Below are positions 41,837 through 49,971 of a stretch of 64,000 nt of DNA, one piece after another. This DNA is from DASSQJ01 sp963730165 (GTDB lineage Bacteria; Actinomycetota; Actinomycetes; Actinomycetales; Dermatophilaceae): NCBI GenBank assembly GCA_963730165.1, contig CAVSQS010000001.1, positions 496,001 through 560,000 of the forward strand. The letters run 5' to 3'. The notes below the pieces were generated by a model. The model saw only the letters and a program-made list of their open reading frames with translations. It did not search any database and was not told the origin of the DNA. Made by a program: the position numbers and the translations under genes. Every line of letters starts with the position of its first letter. Within the stretch, counting starts at the first letter, position 1.

Positions 41837-43033
41837 GTGACGACCACGACCGGATCGCCCCGCAACGCCCCGTTGCCGCTGCTCGTCCTCGGCCACGGCC
41901 GCGACCTCGCGACCGAGCGCGGGGTCGAGTGCCCCGGGGACCTGCCCGCACCGTCCGAGCCCGAGCTCGTCGAGCGTGCCCGGGCGGCGAAGGAGGCGCT
42001 CGGCGAGCGGGTCTTCGTCCTCGGGCACCACTACCAGCGCGACGAGGTGATCCAGTTCGCGGACGTGACCGGCGACTCCTTCAAGCTGGCCAAGGAGGCG
42101 GCAGCCCGTCCGGCGGCCGAGTACGTGGTCTTCTGCGGCGTGCACTTCATGGCCGAGTCGGCCGACATCCTCACCGCCGACCACCAGCGTGTGGTGCTCC
42201 CGGACCTGGCCGCCGGGTGCTCGATGGCCGACATGGCCGCCTTCGAGCAGGTCGAGGACTGCTGGGACGACCTCGTCGCCGCGGGTGTCGCCGACGTCAC
42301 GGTGCCGGTGACCTACATGAACTCCTCGGCTGCCATCAAGGCCTTCACCGGCCGGCACGGCGGTACGGTGTGCACCTCGTCGAACGCGAAGACCGCGCTC
42401 ACCTGGGCCCTCGACAAGGTCGGGGACGGTGGCAAGGTCCTCTTCCTCCCCGACCAGCACCTCGGTCGCAACACCTACGTCCGCGACCTCGGCGGTGCGC
42501 TGGAGGAATGCGTCGTCTGGGACCCGCACCGCCCCCTCGGCGGTCTCACCGAGGAGCAGCTGCGCGACGCCCGGATGATCCTGTGGCGCGGCCACTGCTC
42601 CGTGCACGGCCGGTTCACGGTCGACGCGGTCGAGGCGGCCCGCCGGGAGATCCCCGACGTCAAGGTCATCGTCCATCCCGAGTGCCGCCACGAGGTCGTC
42701 GAGCTCGCCGACGTCGTGGGCTCCACCGAGAAGATCATCGCGACCATCGCGGCTGCACCGGAGGGCTCGGCCTGGGCGGTGGGAACCGAGCTCAACCTCG
42801 TCCAGCGCCTCGCCGCGCAGTTCCCCGAGCAGCGGATCGTCTTCCTCGAGAAGAACGTCTGCTACTGCTCGACGATGAACCGCATCGACCTGCCGCACCT
42901 GGTCTGGGCACTCGAGGCGCTCGTCGACGGCCGCGTCGTGAACCCGATCGAGGTCGAGGCGGAGACCGCGCGCTGGGCCGGGGTCGCCCTCGACCAGATG
43001 CTCGCGCTGCCCGGCGAGACCGCGAAGGACTGA
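41837..43033 (+). CDS. nadA: Quinolinate synthase
   Basis: Condenses iminoaspartate with dihydroxyacetone phosphate to quinolinate for NAD synthesis, using a [4Fe-4S] cluster. The 398-residue protein has VLGHHYQRDEVIQFAD, VFCGVHFMAES (C100), MNSSAAIKAF, GHCSVHGRF (C254), VHPECRHEV and VCYCSTMNRIDL (C344 as third ligand, C342 beside it). The family's three cluster cysteines are therefore present. No nadB or nadC follows in the window, unlike many bacteria where the three are together. It is convergent with the M20 dipeptidase gene at 14 bases. Confidence 0.95.
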   Translation: MTTTTGSPRNAPLPLLVLGHGRDLATERGVECPGDLPAPSEPELVERARAAKEALGERVFVLGHHYQRDEVIQFADVTGDSFKLAKEAAARPAAEYVVFCGVHFMAESADILTADHQRVVLPDLAAGCSMADMAAFEQVEDCWDDLVAAGVADVTVPVTYMNSSAAIKAFTGRHGGTVCTSSNAKTALTWALDKVGDGGKVLFLPDQHLGRNTYVRDLGGALEECVVWDPHRPLGGLTEEQLRDARMILWRGHCSVHGRFTVDAVEAARREIPDVKVIVHPECRHEVVELADVVGSTEKIIATIAAAPEGSAWAVGTELNLVQRLAAQFPEQRIVFLEKNVCYCSTMNRIDLPHLVWALEALVDGRVVNPIEVEAETARWAGVALDQMLALPGETAKD

Positions 43034-43047
43034 CCCGGGCGGTCCCC

Positions 43048-44409
43048 TCAGCGGGGCAGGGCGCCCAGGCGGGCGAGCAGGAGCGTCTCCGCGACGCACA
43101 CGCGCTCGAACTCCTCGAGGTGGAGCGACTCGTTCGCCCCGTGCGCCCGCGAGTCGGGGTCCTCGACCCCGGTGACGAGGAAGGCCGCCTCCGGGAAGCG
43201 CTCGGCGAAGGCCGCCACGAACGGGATGGACCCGCCGACGCCCATGTCGACCGGTGCCACGCCCCAGGCGTCGGCGAACGCGGCCCGCGCCTGGTCGTAG
43301 ACGGGACCCTCGGCGTCGGCGGCGAAGCCGGCACCCCGCTCGTCGAGGGTCACCTCGACCTTCGCGCCCCACGGCACGCGTGCCAGCAGGTGCTCCCTGA
43401 GCCGTTCGAACGCGTCGAGGTCGTGTTCCTGCGGCGCGATCCGCATCGAGACCTTGGCGGCTGCCGTGGGCACGAGGGTGTTGGAGCTCGTCGCGACCGT
43501 CGGGGCGTCGATGCCGATCGTCGTGACCGACGGCTTCGTCCACATCCGGGTCAGCAGGGATCCCGAGCCCACCGTCTCCACGCCGTCGAGGAGGCCGGAC
43601 TCACGGCGCAGGCGGTCCTCGTCGTAGTCGAGGTCCGCGGCGATGCCCTCCGTGAGCCCCGTGACGGCGACGTTCCCCTCGTCGTCGTGGAGGGAGGCCA
43701 GCAGGCGGACGAGCACCATGAGGGCGTCGGGGACGGCTCCACCGAACATCCCGGAGTGCACCCCGTGGTCGAGGGTGGTCACCGTGACGACCGCGCGCAC
43801 CATCCCGCGCAGGGTCGTCGTCAGGGCGGGCTCGCCGATGTCCCAGTTGCCCGAGTCGGCGAGGACGATGGCGTCCGCCCGAAGCTTCTCACCGTGGCGC
43901 TCGAGGATGGTCGGGAGCGACTCCGAGCCGATCTCCTCCTCACCCTCGACGAAGATCGTGACCCCCACGGGCAGGTCGTCCCCGAGGGCCCGTAGGGCGG
44001 CCACGTGGGCCATCACCCCGGCCTTGTCGTCAGCGGCGCCCCGGCCGTAGAGCCGGCCGCCCCGTTCGGTCGGCTCGAACGGCGGGCTGTCCCACAGCGC
44101 GTCGTCGCCGGGCGGCTGGACGTCGTGGTGGGCGTAGAGGGTGACGGTGCGCGACCCTGGCGGGCCGGCGCGGTGGCCGATGACCGCCGGCCGCCCTCCC
44201 TCACGGACGATCTCGACGGCGAGCCCCTCCGCGCGCAGCAGCGAGGCGACCGCCTCCGCGCTCGCCTCGACCTGGGCCTGGTCGAAAGCGTCGAGGGAGA
44301 CGCTGGGGATGCGGGTGAGCGCCTCGAGGTCGGCGCGCACCTGCGGCATCAGCGCGTGGACGCGGTCACGGAGGTCGGCGATCTGCTCGGGGGTGAGGAC
44401 GTCGGTCAC
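43048..44409 (-). CDS. M20-family dipeptidase/carboxypeptidase
   Basis: A 453-residue co-catalytic metallopeptidase. The two-metal ligands are in LYAHHDVQPP (His), GRGAADDKAGVMAH (bridging Asp), EGEEEIGSESL (catalytic Glu plus ligand), ADSGNWD (Asp) and RAHGANESLHLEEF (His). A dimerisation domain occupies about 190-310. The CNDP/PepV-like sequence favours dipeptide hydrolysis. TAGGGT (44423-44418) ends 8 nt before the GTG. It is divergent from the DUF3043 gene. Confidence 0.92.
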   Translation of the reverse strand: MTDVLTPEQIADLRDRVHALMPQVRADLEALTRIPSVSLDAFDQAQVEASAEAVASLLRAEGLAVEIVREGGRPAVIGHRAGPPGSRTVTLYAHHDVQPPGDDALWDSPPFEPTERGGRLYGRGAADDKAGVMAHVAALRALGDDLPVGVTIFVEGEEEIGSESLPTILERHGEKLRADAIVLADSGNWDIGEPALTTTLRGMVRAVVTVTTLDHGVHSGMFGGAVPDALMVLVRLLASLHDDEGNVAVTGLTEGIAADLDYDEDRLRRESGLLDGVETVGSGSLLTRMWTKPSVTTIGIDAPTVATSSNTLVPTAAAKVSMRIAPQEHDLDAFERLREHLLARVPWGAKVEVTLDERGAGFAADAEGPVYDQARAAFADAWGVAPVDMGVGGSIPFVAAFAERFPEAAFLVTGVEDPDSRAHGANESLHLEEFERVCVAETLLLARLGALPR

Positions 44410-44511
44410 GGGTCGAGACCCTACCCACACACCGCGCCCGGCACGCCCCGGGAGACCACCCGACCCCGGACGCCGGTCCGCCCGCCTCCGGGGAGGACCT
44501 AACATGGGGGG

Positions 44512-45090
44512 GTGTTCGGACGCAGCAGGACGGAGCAGGAGACCCCTCCGGAGGAGGCGCACCCGCCTCGCGAGGGCGCCAAGAACCGGCCGACCCCCAA
44601 GCGGCGGGAACGCGAGGCCGCACGCAAGCAGCCGCTCGTCCAGGCCGACCGGAAGGTCGCGCGCCAGCAGGAGCGCGCCAAGCGCAACGAGCAGCTGGCG
44701 CTGACCCGCCAGGCCATGGTCACCGGGGACGAGAAGCACCTCCCGCCCCGGGACAAGGGCCCGGTGCGCCGCTACATCCGCGACTACGTCGACGCCCGCT
44801 GGAACCTCGCCGAGTTCATGCTCCCGGTCATGGTGCTCGTCCTCGCGCTCAGCTTCCTGCGCACCGACGCGATCCTGGCCCTCGTCACCCTCGCGACGTA
44901 CGGCATCATCCTCGTCGCCGCCGCCGACACCTTCCTCATGTGGCGGCGGTGCCGTCGTCGACTCGTCGAGAAGTTCGGCGCCGACAAGCTCGGCCGCGGC
45001 GGCGGCATGTACGCCGCGATGCGCGCCTTCCAGATGCGCCGCTTCCGGATGCCGCGACCGATGGTCGACCGCGGCGACCACCCCTCCTGA
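44512..45090 (+). CDS. DUF3043 membrane protein
   Basis: A 192-residue protein. The N-terminal 90 residues are very basic (RRERE, RKVARQQERAKRNEQLALTRQAMVTGDEKHLPPRDKGPVRRYIRDYVDARW), then come two membrane segments (about 101-118 and 123-142), then a basic C-terminal tail. This is the actinobacteria-specific DUF3043 family of unknown function. The hairpin-like membrane topology leaves both charged tails in the cytoplasm. GTG 44512 is 6 nt after TAACAT (44500-44505). Confidence 0.88.
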   Translation: MFGRSRTEQETPPEEAHPPREGAKNRPTPKRREREAARKQPLVQADRKVARQQERAKRNEQLALTRQAMVTGDEKHLPPRDKGPVRRYIRDYVDARWNLAEFMLPVMVLVLALSFLRTDAILALVTLATYGIILVAAADTFLMWRRCRRRLVEKFGADKLGRGGGMYAAMRAFQMRRFRMPRPMVDRGDHPS

Positions 45091-45100
45091 CGGACTGGGG

Positions 45101-45316
45101 TCAGGGCGCCGGCTCCAGGCTCATCGGACCGTAGACGACCACGCCGTCGCGGTGCAGCGTCACCGCGGCCACGCCGGCGTCGGCGAGGTCGTGCCAGACC
45201 TCTCCGAACCAGCTCTCGGCGTCACCCTGGCTCGGGAACGCGGCCTCCGTCGTCGGCTCACCGGTGACCGGCCGGCCCTCGGCGTCGGCGTAGCTCCACG
45301 TCCACTGCTCGCTCAC
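45101..45316 (-). CDS. Small conserved-looking protein coupled to gcvT
   Basis: A 71-residue protein, WTWSYADAEGRPVTGEPTT...FPSQGDAESWFGEVWHDLADAGVAAVTLHRDGVVVYGPMSL. The GTG start overlaps the gcvT stop (GTGA), so it should be translated with gcvT. The composition is that of a folded alpha/beta protein and codon use is like its neighbours. I do not recognise the family by name. It ends 10 bases from the convergent DUF3043 stop. Confidence 0.7.
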   Translation of the reverse strand: MSEQWTWSYADAEGRPVTGEPTTEAAFPSQGDAESWFGEVWHDLADAGVAAVTLHRDGVVVYGPMSLEPAP

Positions 45317-46425
45317 GCGGACCGCACCCCCGCCTCGACGAACGGCGGCTTGCTCACGGTGGCGGCGACCTCGCGGCCACGGACGTCGACGACGACGTCG
45401 TCCCCGAGCGTGACCGACCGGTCGAGCAGGGCCAGGGCGATGCCCTGTCGGCGGGTCGGCGAGAAGGTGCCGGACGTCACCTCACCGACGACGGTGCCCG
45501 AGGCGTCGCGGACCTCGCAGTGCGGCCGCGGGATGCCACGTCCAGTGGCGAGGAGCCCGCGCATCAGCGGCGTCGTCTTCGCAGCGCGCTCCGCGGTGAG
45601 CGCCTCCTTCCCCCAGAAGGATTCCTTGTCCCAGCCGACCGCCCACGCGGCCCCCGCCATGACCGGCGTGATGTCGAGGGACAGGTCGTTGCCGTGCAGC
45701 GGGTAGCCCATCTCGGTGCGCAGCGTGTCACGGGCGCCGAGCCCGGCGGGCAGGCCACCCTCGGCGGCGACTGCGGCCGCGAGGGCGTCCCAGAGCGACC
45801 CGGTGACCTCCCACGCCGGGACCACCTCGTAGCCCCGCTCCCCCGTGTAGCCGGTGCGGCAGACGACGACCGGCAGACCCTCCCACTCGGTCTCGACGAA
45901 GCTCATGTAGTCGTGGTCGACCGGGAGGCCGAGGGCGCGGAGCACCTCGTCGGAGCGCGGCCCCTGGACGGCGATGATGCCGTAGCGGTCGTGGAGGTTC
46001 TCCACGGTGACGCCCTCGGGTGCGGCGGCGGCGAGCAGCTCGACGACCCGTGCCGTGTTCGCGGCGTTGGGGATGAGGAAGACGTCCTCGTCGGAGCGGA
46101 GGTACTGGATGAGGTCGTCGACCACCCCGCCGGACTGGGTGCAACACATCGTGTACTGCGCCTGGCCCGCGCCGATGCGGCGCAGGTCGTTGGTGAGGCA
46201 GGCGTTGACGAAGTCGGCCGCGCCGGGCCCGGCGACCCGCGCCTTGCCCAGGTGGGACACGTCGAAGAGACCGACGCGCTCGCGAACCGCGGTGTGCTCG
46301 GCGACGACGCCCCCACCGGGGTACTCGATGGGCATCGACCACCCCCCGAAGTCGGCCATCTTGGCGCCGAGGGCCACGTGGCGGTCGTGCAGCGGGGAGC
46401 GCAGCAGTGCGGTCTCGTCGGTCAT
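45313..46425 (-). CDS. gcvT: Aminomethyltransferase (glycine cleavage T protein)
   Basis: The T protein releases ammonia from the lipoyl-bound aminomethyl group and forms methylene-THF. The 370-residue protein has LHDRHVALGAKMADFGGWSMPIEY, LFDVSHLGKARVAGPGAADFVN, NAANTARV, GLGARDTLRTEMGYPLHGNDL (with the catalytic Arg/Asp region) and a C-terminal TSGTFSPTRRQGIALALLD. The GCV P and H genes are not in the window. ATG 46425 lies 7 nt after TAACGT (46438-46433). No glycine riboswitch is possible in the 56-base gap to pepA. Confidence 0.95.
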   Translation of the reverse strand: MTDETALLRSPLHDRHVALGAKMADFGGWSMPIEYPGGGVVAEHTAVRERVGLFDVSHLGKARVAGPGAADFVNACLTNDLRRIGAGQAQYTMCCTQSGGVVDDLIQYLRSDEDVFLIPNAANTARVVELLAAAAPEGVTVENLHDRYGIIAVQGPRSDEVLRALGLPVDHDYMSFVETEWEGLPVVVCRTGYTGERGYEVVPAWEVTGSLWDALAAAVAAEGGLPAGLGARDTLRTEMGYPLHGNDLSLDITPVMAGAAWAVGWDKESFWGKEALTAERAAKTTPLMRGLLATGRGIPRPHCEVRDASGTVVGEVTSGTFSPTRRQGIALALLDRSVTLGDDVVVDVRGREVAATVSKPPFVEAGVRSA

Positions 46426-46432
46426 GGTGGGC

Positions 46433-46475
46433 ACGTTACCGCCCACGAGGGATGCCCCGGCCGGCTCGGTAGGGT
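46433..46475. promoter_or_regulatory. Compact divergent leaderless promoters of gcvT (-) and pepA (+)
   Basis: Only 56 bases separate the two start codons. TAACGT (46438-46433, minus strand) ends 7 nt before the gcvT ATG and TAGGGT (46470-46475, plus strand) ends 6 nt before the pepA ATG. The two -10 hexamers are 31 bases apart, so each polymerase footprint must cover the other promoter. Confidence 0.55.
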
Positions 46476-46481
46476 GCGGCC

Positions 46482-48023
46482 ATGACTTCGCTGACCGTGA
46501 CGACCCGGACCGCCGCCGACCTCGCCGTGGACGCGCTCGTCGTCGGGTCGGTCCGCACACCGGACGGGGCCGACCTCGCGGCCGGCCACGGGATGCCCCG
46601 CAAGGCCGTGGTCCACCTGCAGGCCGTGCTCGCCGACCTCGAGGCCACTGGCAAGACCGACGAGGTGCACCGGGTGGTCGCCGTGCCGGGCGTCAAGGCC
46701 ACCTCCGTCGTCGTGACCGGCCTCGGCGAGGGCACGACCCGGACCACGACCTTCGACGCCGCCGTGCTCCGGCGTGCCGCGGGAGCCGGGCTGCGCACCG
46801 TCCGCGGCAAGAAGACCGTCGGCGTCGCGCTGCCGACCACGGACGTCGCCTCCGTGGCCTCCGTCGCCGACGGCGCCTTCGCCGGCTGCTACGTCTACGA
46901 CAAGGGAGCGCCGCTCGCCGACGCCGGCCGCGCGGGACGACGCGGGGCCAAGGGCTCGGCGCCGTCGGCGGGCCCGCGCATCACGGTCGTCTCCGGGGCC
47001 GGTCAGGGGAAGGCCGTCAAGGAGGCCGTGGCCCGGGCCGCCGTCGTCGGCACCGCCCGCGACTGGGCCCGCGACCTCGTCAACACCCCGCCCAACCTGC
47101 TCTTCCCCCAGTCCTTCGCCGACGCGGTCAAGAAGCGGACCTCGGCCTCGAGCGCGAAGGTGACGGTCTCCGTCCTCGACGAGAAGGCCCTCGCCAAGGG
47201 CGGGTTCGGCGGCATCAGCGGCGTGGGTCAGGGCTCGGCCCATCCGCCGCGCATCGTGACGATGTCGTGGTCGCCCTCCGGGGCCAAGGGCTCGGTCGCC
47301 CTGGTCGGGAAGGGGATCACGTTCGACAGCGGCGGCCTCAACATCAAGACCACCACGGGCATGGTGACGATGAAGTCCGACATGGCCGGCGCCGCCGCCG
47401 TCGCCGGAGCGGTCCTGGCGGCCGCCGAGCTGGACCTCCCGGTCGCGGTCACCGGCTACCTCTGCCTCGCCGAGAACATGCCGAGCGGAACCGCTCAGCG
47501 GCCGAGCGACGTCGTCGTCATGCGCGACGGCACGAGCGTCGAGATCCTCGACACCGACGCCGAGGGTCGGATGGTCCTCGGCGACGGCATCTGCCTGGCG
47601 AGCGAGAAGAACCCCGACTGGATCGTCGACATCGCCACCCTCACCGGGGCCCAGCAGGTCGCACTCGGCAACGACATCGCCGGGGTCATGGGCAACGACG
47701 ACGACTTCCGGGGCGCCGTCGTGGCCGCCGCCGACGCCGCGGGCGAGGGCGCCTGGCCGATGCCGCTGCCCGCCGAGCTGCGCACCAAGCTGGAGACGCC
47801 GACCGCCGACATCGCGCACAAGGGGGACCGCGACGGCGGGATGCTCACCGCCGGCCTGTTCCTCCGGGAGTTCGTGGGCGAGGGCATCGGCTGGGCGCAC
47901 CTCGACATCGCCGGTCCGGCGTTCAACACCAAGGGACCCAAGGGCGCCACCCCCAAGGGCGGCACCGGCTTCGGGGTCGCGACGCTCGTCGGGCTCGTCG
48001 AGCAGCGCGCGGCCGCGGGCTGA
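46482..48023 (+). CDS. pepA: Leucyl aminopeptidase (M17)
   Basis: A 513-residue di-metal aminopeptidase. The C-terminal catalytic domain carries LVGKGITFDSGGLNIKT (metal Lys/Asp), MKSDMAGAAAVAGAVLAA, and DTDAEGRMVLGDGI (the NTDAEGR active-site motif with Arg). The N-terminal macro-like domain is less conserved. Ends with TPKGGTGFGVATLVGL, normal for M17. Probably a cytosolic hexamer working in peptide turnover. TAGGGT ends 6 nt before its ATG. Confidence 0.96.
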   Translation: MTSLTVTTRTAADLAVDALVVGSVRTPDGADLAAGHGMPRKAVVHLQAVLADLEATGKTDEVHRVVAVPGVKATSVVVTGLGEGTTRTTTFDAAVLRRAAGAGLRTVRGKKTVGVALPTTDVASVASVADGAFAGCYVYDKGAPLADAGRAGRRGAKGSAPSAGPRITVVSGAGQGKAVKEAVARAAVVGTARDWARDLVNTPPNLLFPQSFADAVKKRTSASSAKVTVSVLDEKALAKGGFGGISGVGQGSAHPPRIVTMSWSPSGAKGSVALVGKGITFDSGGLNIKTTTGMVTMKSDMAGAAAVAGAVLAAAELDLPVAVTGYLCLAENMPSGTAQRPSDVVVMRDGTSVEILDTDAEGRMVLGDGICLASEKNPDWIVDIATLTGAQQVALGNDIAGVMGNDDDFRGAVVAAADAAGEGAWPMPLPAELRTKLETPTADIAHKGDRDGGMLTAGLFLREFVGEGIGWAHLDIAGPAFNTKGPKGATPKGGTGFGVATLVGLVEQRAAAG

Positions 48024-48037
48024 CCCTGCCCGGCGCC

Positions 48038-48358
48038 TCAGGCTCGGCCGTCGCGACGCTGCCGCGCGGTCCAGGCCCGCATCCTCGCCGGGTACCCGGT
48101 GAGGTTGACGTCGTAGACCGGCACGCCGAGCTCGCGGGCCACGGTGAACGCCTGCGGACGGCTGGGAAGAGCACGCCGGGTCCACTCACCGTCGTGCGCG
48201 ATGAGGACGACGGTCGTCGCGGTGACGTTCGTCGCCGGCTCCACGTAGGCCTCGACGCTCCTGCGGGTGCGGACGAACTCCTCGAGATGGGCACGCACGC
48301 TCTCGAGGTCGCCGCCGCCGCGGCTCGTGCGCGAGCGACCACGTCTCCACCAGGCCAT
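48038..48358 (-). CDS. Small uncharacterised protein (about 106 aa)
   Basis: A 106-residue protein. A basic N-terminus (MAWWRRGRSRTSRGG) precedes a compact alpha/beta region: VEAYVEPATNVTATTVVLIAHDGEWTRRALPSRPQAFTVARELGVPVYDVNLTGYPARMRAW. The pattern suggests a small Rossmann-like or PRTase-like half fold, but I recognise no family. TATCGT (48370-48365) lies 6 nt before the ATG, which supports expression. It converges on pepA across 14 bases. Confidence 0.75.
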   Translation of the reverse strand: MAWWRRGRSRTSRGGGDLESVRAHLEEFVRTRRSVEAYVEPATNVTATTVVLIAHDGEWTRRALPSRPQAFTVARELGVPVYDVNLTGYPARMRAWTARQRRDGRA

Positions 48359-48527
48359 GTGGCCACGATAAGGCGTGCTCACGTCCGTCCACCGATGCGC
48401 CCACCCGTCCGGCGGTGCCGGCGGGTGCCCGGGCCCCGGGGATGACAAGATGCTCGGCAGCGCTCCCGACCGCACCCCGGCCGGGGGTGCCTCCGACCAC
48501 CGCCACCGCGAGAGGGAGCCACACCGC

Positions 48528-49910
48528 ATGCCGGTCGACGCCGAGACCACCCATGACGTCGTCGTCCTCGGAGGAGGGAGCGGGGGGTACGCCTGCGCGC
48601 TGCGCGCCGCCGAGCTGGGCCTGAGGGTGGCGCTCGTCGAGAAGGACCTGCTGGGGGGCACGTGCCTCCACCGCGGCTGCATCCCCACCAAGGCGATGCT
48701 GCACGCCGCCGAGGTCGCCGACGCGGCTCGCGAGTCGAGCCGGTTCGGGGTGCGGGCCACCCTCGAGGGGATCGACCTGCCCGCGGTCACGACCTACCGC
48801 GAGGGCGTCGTCGCACGGCTCCACCAGGGGCTGCAGGGGCTGGTCCGCACCCGCGAGGTCGACTACGTCGAGGGTGAGGGCCGGCTCGACGGCCCGCACG
48901 CGGTCCTCGTCGGCGACCGCCGGCTCGTCGGCCGGCACATCGTGCTCGCCACCGGCTCGTCAGCGCGCACCCTCCCCGGCCTCGAGATCGGGGGCCGGGT
49001 CGTGACGAGCGACGGTGCGCTGGCCCTCGAGGAGGTGCCCGAGCGGGTGATCGTCCTCGGTGGTGGGGTGATCGGCGTCGAGTTCGCGTCGGTCTTCCGC
49101 TCCTTCGGCGCCGAGGTGACCGTCCTCGAGGCGCTCCCCCGGCTGCTGCCCGCCGAGGACCCCGCCGCGAGCTCCACACTCCAGCGCGCCTTCCGCAAGC
49201 GTGGCATCACCGTCCGCACCGGCGCCCTGTTCGCCGGTGCGACGAGCGGCGAGGACGAGGTCACCGTGCGGCTGGAGGGCGGCGACGAGGTGACCGGAGA
49301 CCTCCTCCTCGTCGCCGTCGGACGCGGTCCGGTCACCGAGGGGCTCGGGTACGAGGACGCCGGCGTCGCGATGGAGCGGGGGTTCGTCCTCGCCGACGAG
49401 CGCTGTCGTACCTCCGTCGAGGGCGTGTGGGCCGTGGGTGACATCGTGCCCGGACTCCAGCTGGCCCATCGCGGGTTCGCCCAGGGCATCTTCGTCGCCG
49501 AGGACATCGCGGGGCTGGACCCTGTTCCCGTGCTGGAGTCGGCGATCCCCCGGGTGACGTACTCCGACCCCGAGGTCGCCTCCGTCGGCCTCACCGAGGA
49601 GCAGGCCCGGGAGCTGCACGGGGACGCGGTCCGCACCCTCGACTACCACCTGGGCGGCAACGGGAAGTCACAGATCCTCGGGACGCAGGGCTTCGTCAAG
49701 CTCGTGGCGCTCGAGGACGGCGCCGTCCTCGGCGTCCACATGGTGGGCTCGCGGATGGGCGAGCAGGTGGGTGAGGCCCAGCTCGTCGTCGGCTGGGAGG
49801 CCCACGCCGAGGACGTGGCGAGCCTCGTCCACGCCCACCCCACCCAGAACGAGGCGTTGGGCGAGGCCCACCTCGCCCTCGCCGGCAAACCGCTGCACGC
49901 CCACACCTGA
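48528..49910 (+). CDS. lpdA: Dihydrolipoyl dehydrogenase (E3)
   Basis: Flavoprotein that reoxidises lipoyl groups of 2-oxo acid dehydrogenases and the glycine cleavage system. The 460-residue protein has VVVLGGGSGGYACALRAAEL (FAD), the redox disulfide in GGTCLHRGCIPTKAML, VIVLGGGVIGVEFASVF (NAD), GVWAVGDIVPGLQLAH (FAD) and the dimer-interface active site VHAHPTQNEALGEA (His-Glu pair). ATG 48528 has a GGGAG stretch about 9 nt upstream. It precedes sucB by 61 bases, as in other actinobacteria. Confidence 0.96.
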   Translation: MPVDAETTHDVVVLGGGSGGYACALRAAELGLRVALVEKDLLGGTCLHRGCIPTKAMLHAAEVADAARESSRFGVRATLEGIDLPAVTTYREGVVARLHQGLQGLVRTREVDYVEGEGRLDGPHAVLVGDRRLVGRHIVLATGSSARTLPGLEIGGRVVTSDGALALEEVPERVIVLGGGVIGVEFASVFRSFGAEVTVLEALPRLLPAEDPAASSTLQRAFRKRGITVRTGALFAGATSGEDEVTVRLEGGDEVTGDLLLVAVGRGPVTEGLGYEDAGVAMERGFVLADERCRTSVEGVWAVGDIVPGLQLAHRGFAQGIFVAEDIAGLDPVPVLESAIPRVTYSDPEVASVGLTEEQARELHGDAVRTLDYHLGGNGKSQILGTQGFVKLVALEDGAVLGVHMVGSRMGEQVGEAQLVVGWEAHAEDVASLVHAHPTQNEALGEAHLALAGKPLHAHT

Positions 49911-49929
49911 CCCGCCGCGCGCCCGCAAC

Positions 49930-49935
49930 TAGAGT
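49930..49935 (+). promoter_or_regulatory. Candidate sucB promoter (-10 TAGAGT)
   Basis: TAGAGT lies 36 bases before the sucB ATG, between lpdA and sucB. It would give a leader of about 30 nt that contains the AAGGAG ribosome site (49956-49961), allowing sucB to be expressed apart from lpdA. Confidence 0.4.
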
Positions 49936-49971
49936 GATGACCGCCATCGGCCACGAAGGAGAGCTGTCCTG

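Noticed and set aside
46426..46481. Possible glycine riboswitch upstream of gcvT
   Set aside because: Only 56 bases separate gcvT and pepA starts and both have leaderless-type promoters, so there is no room for the aptamer.
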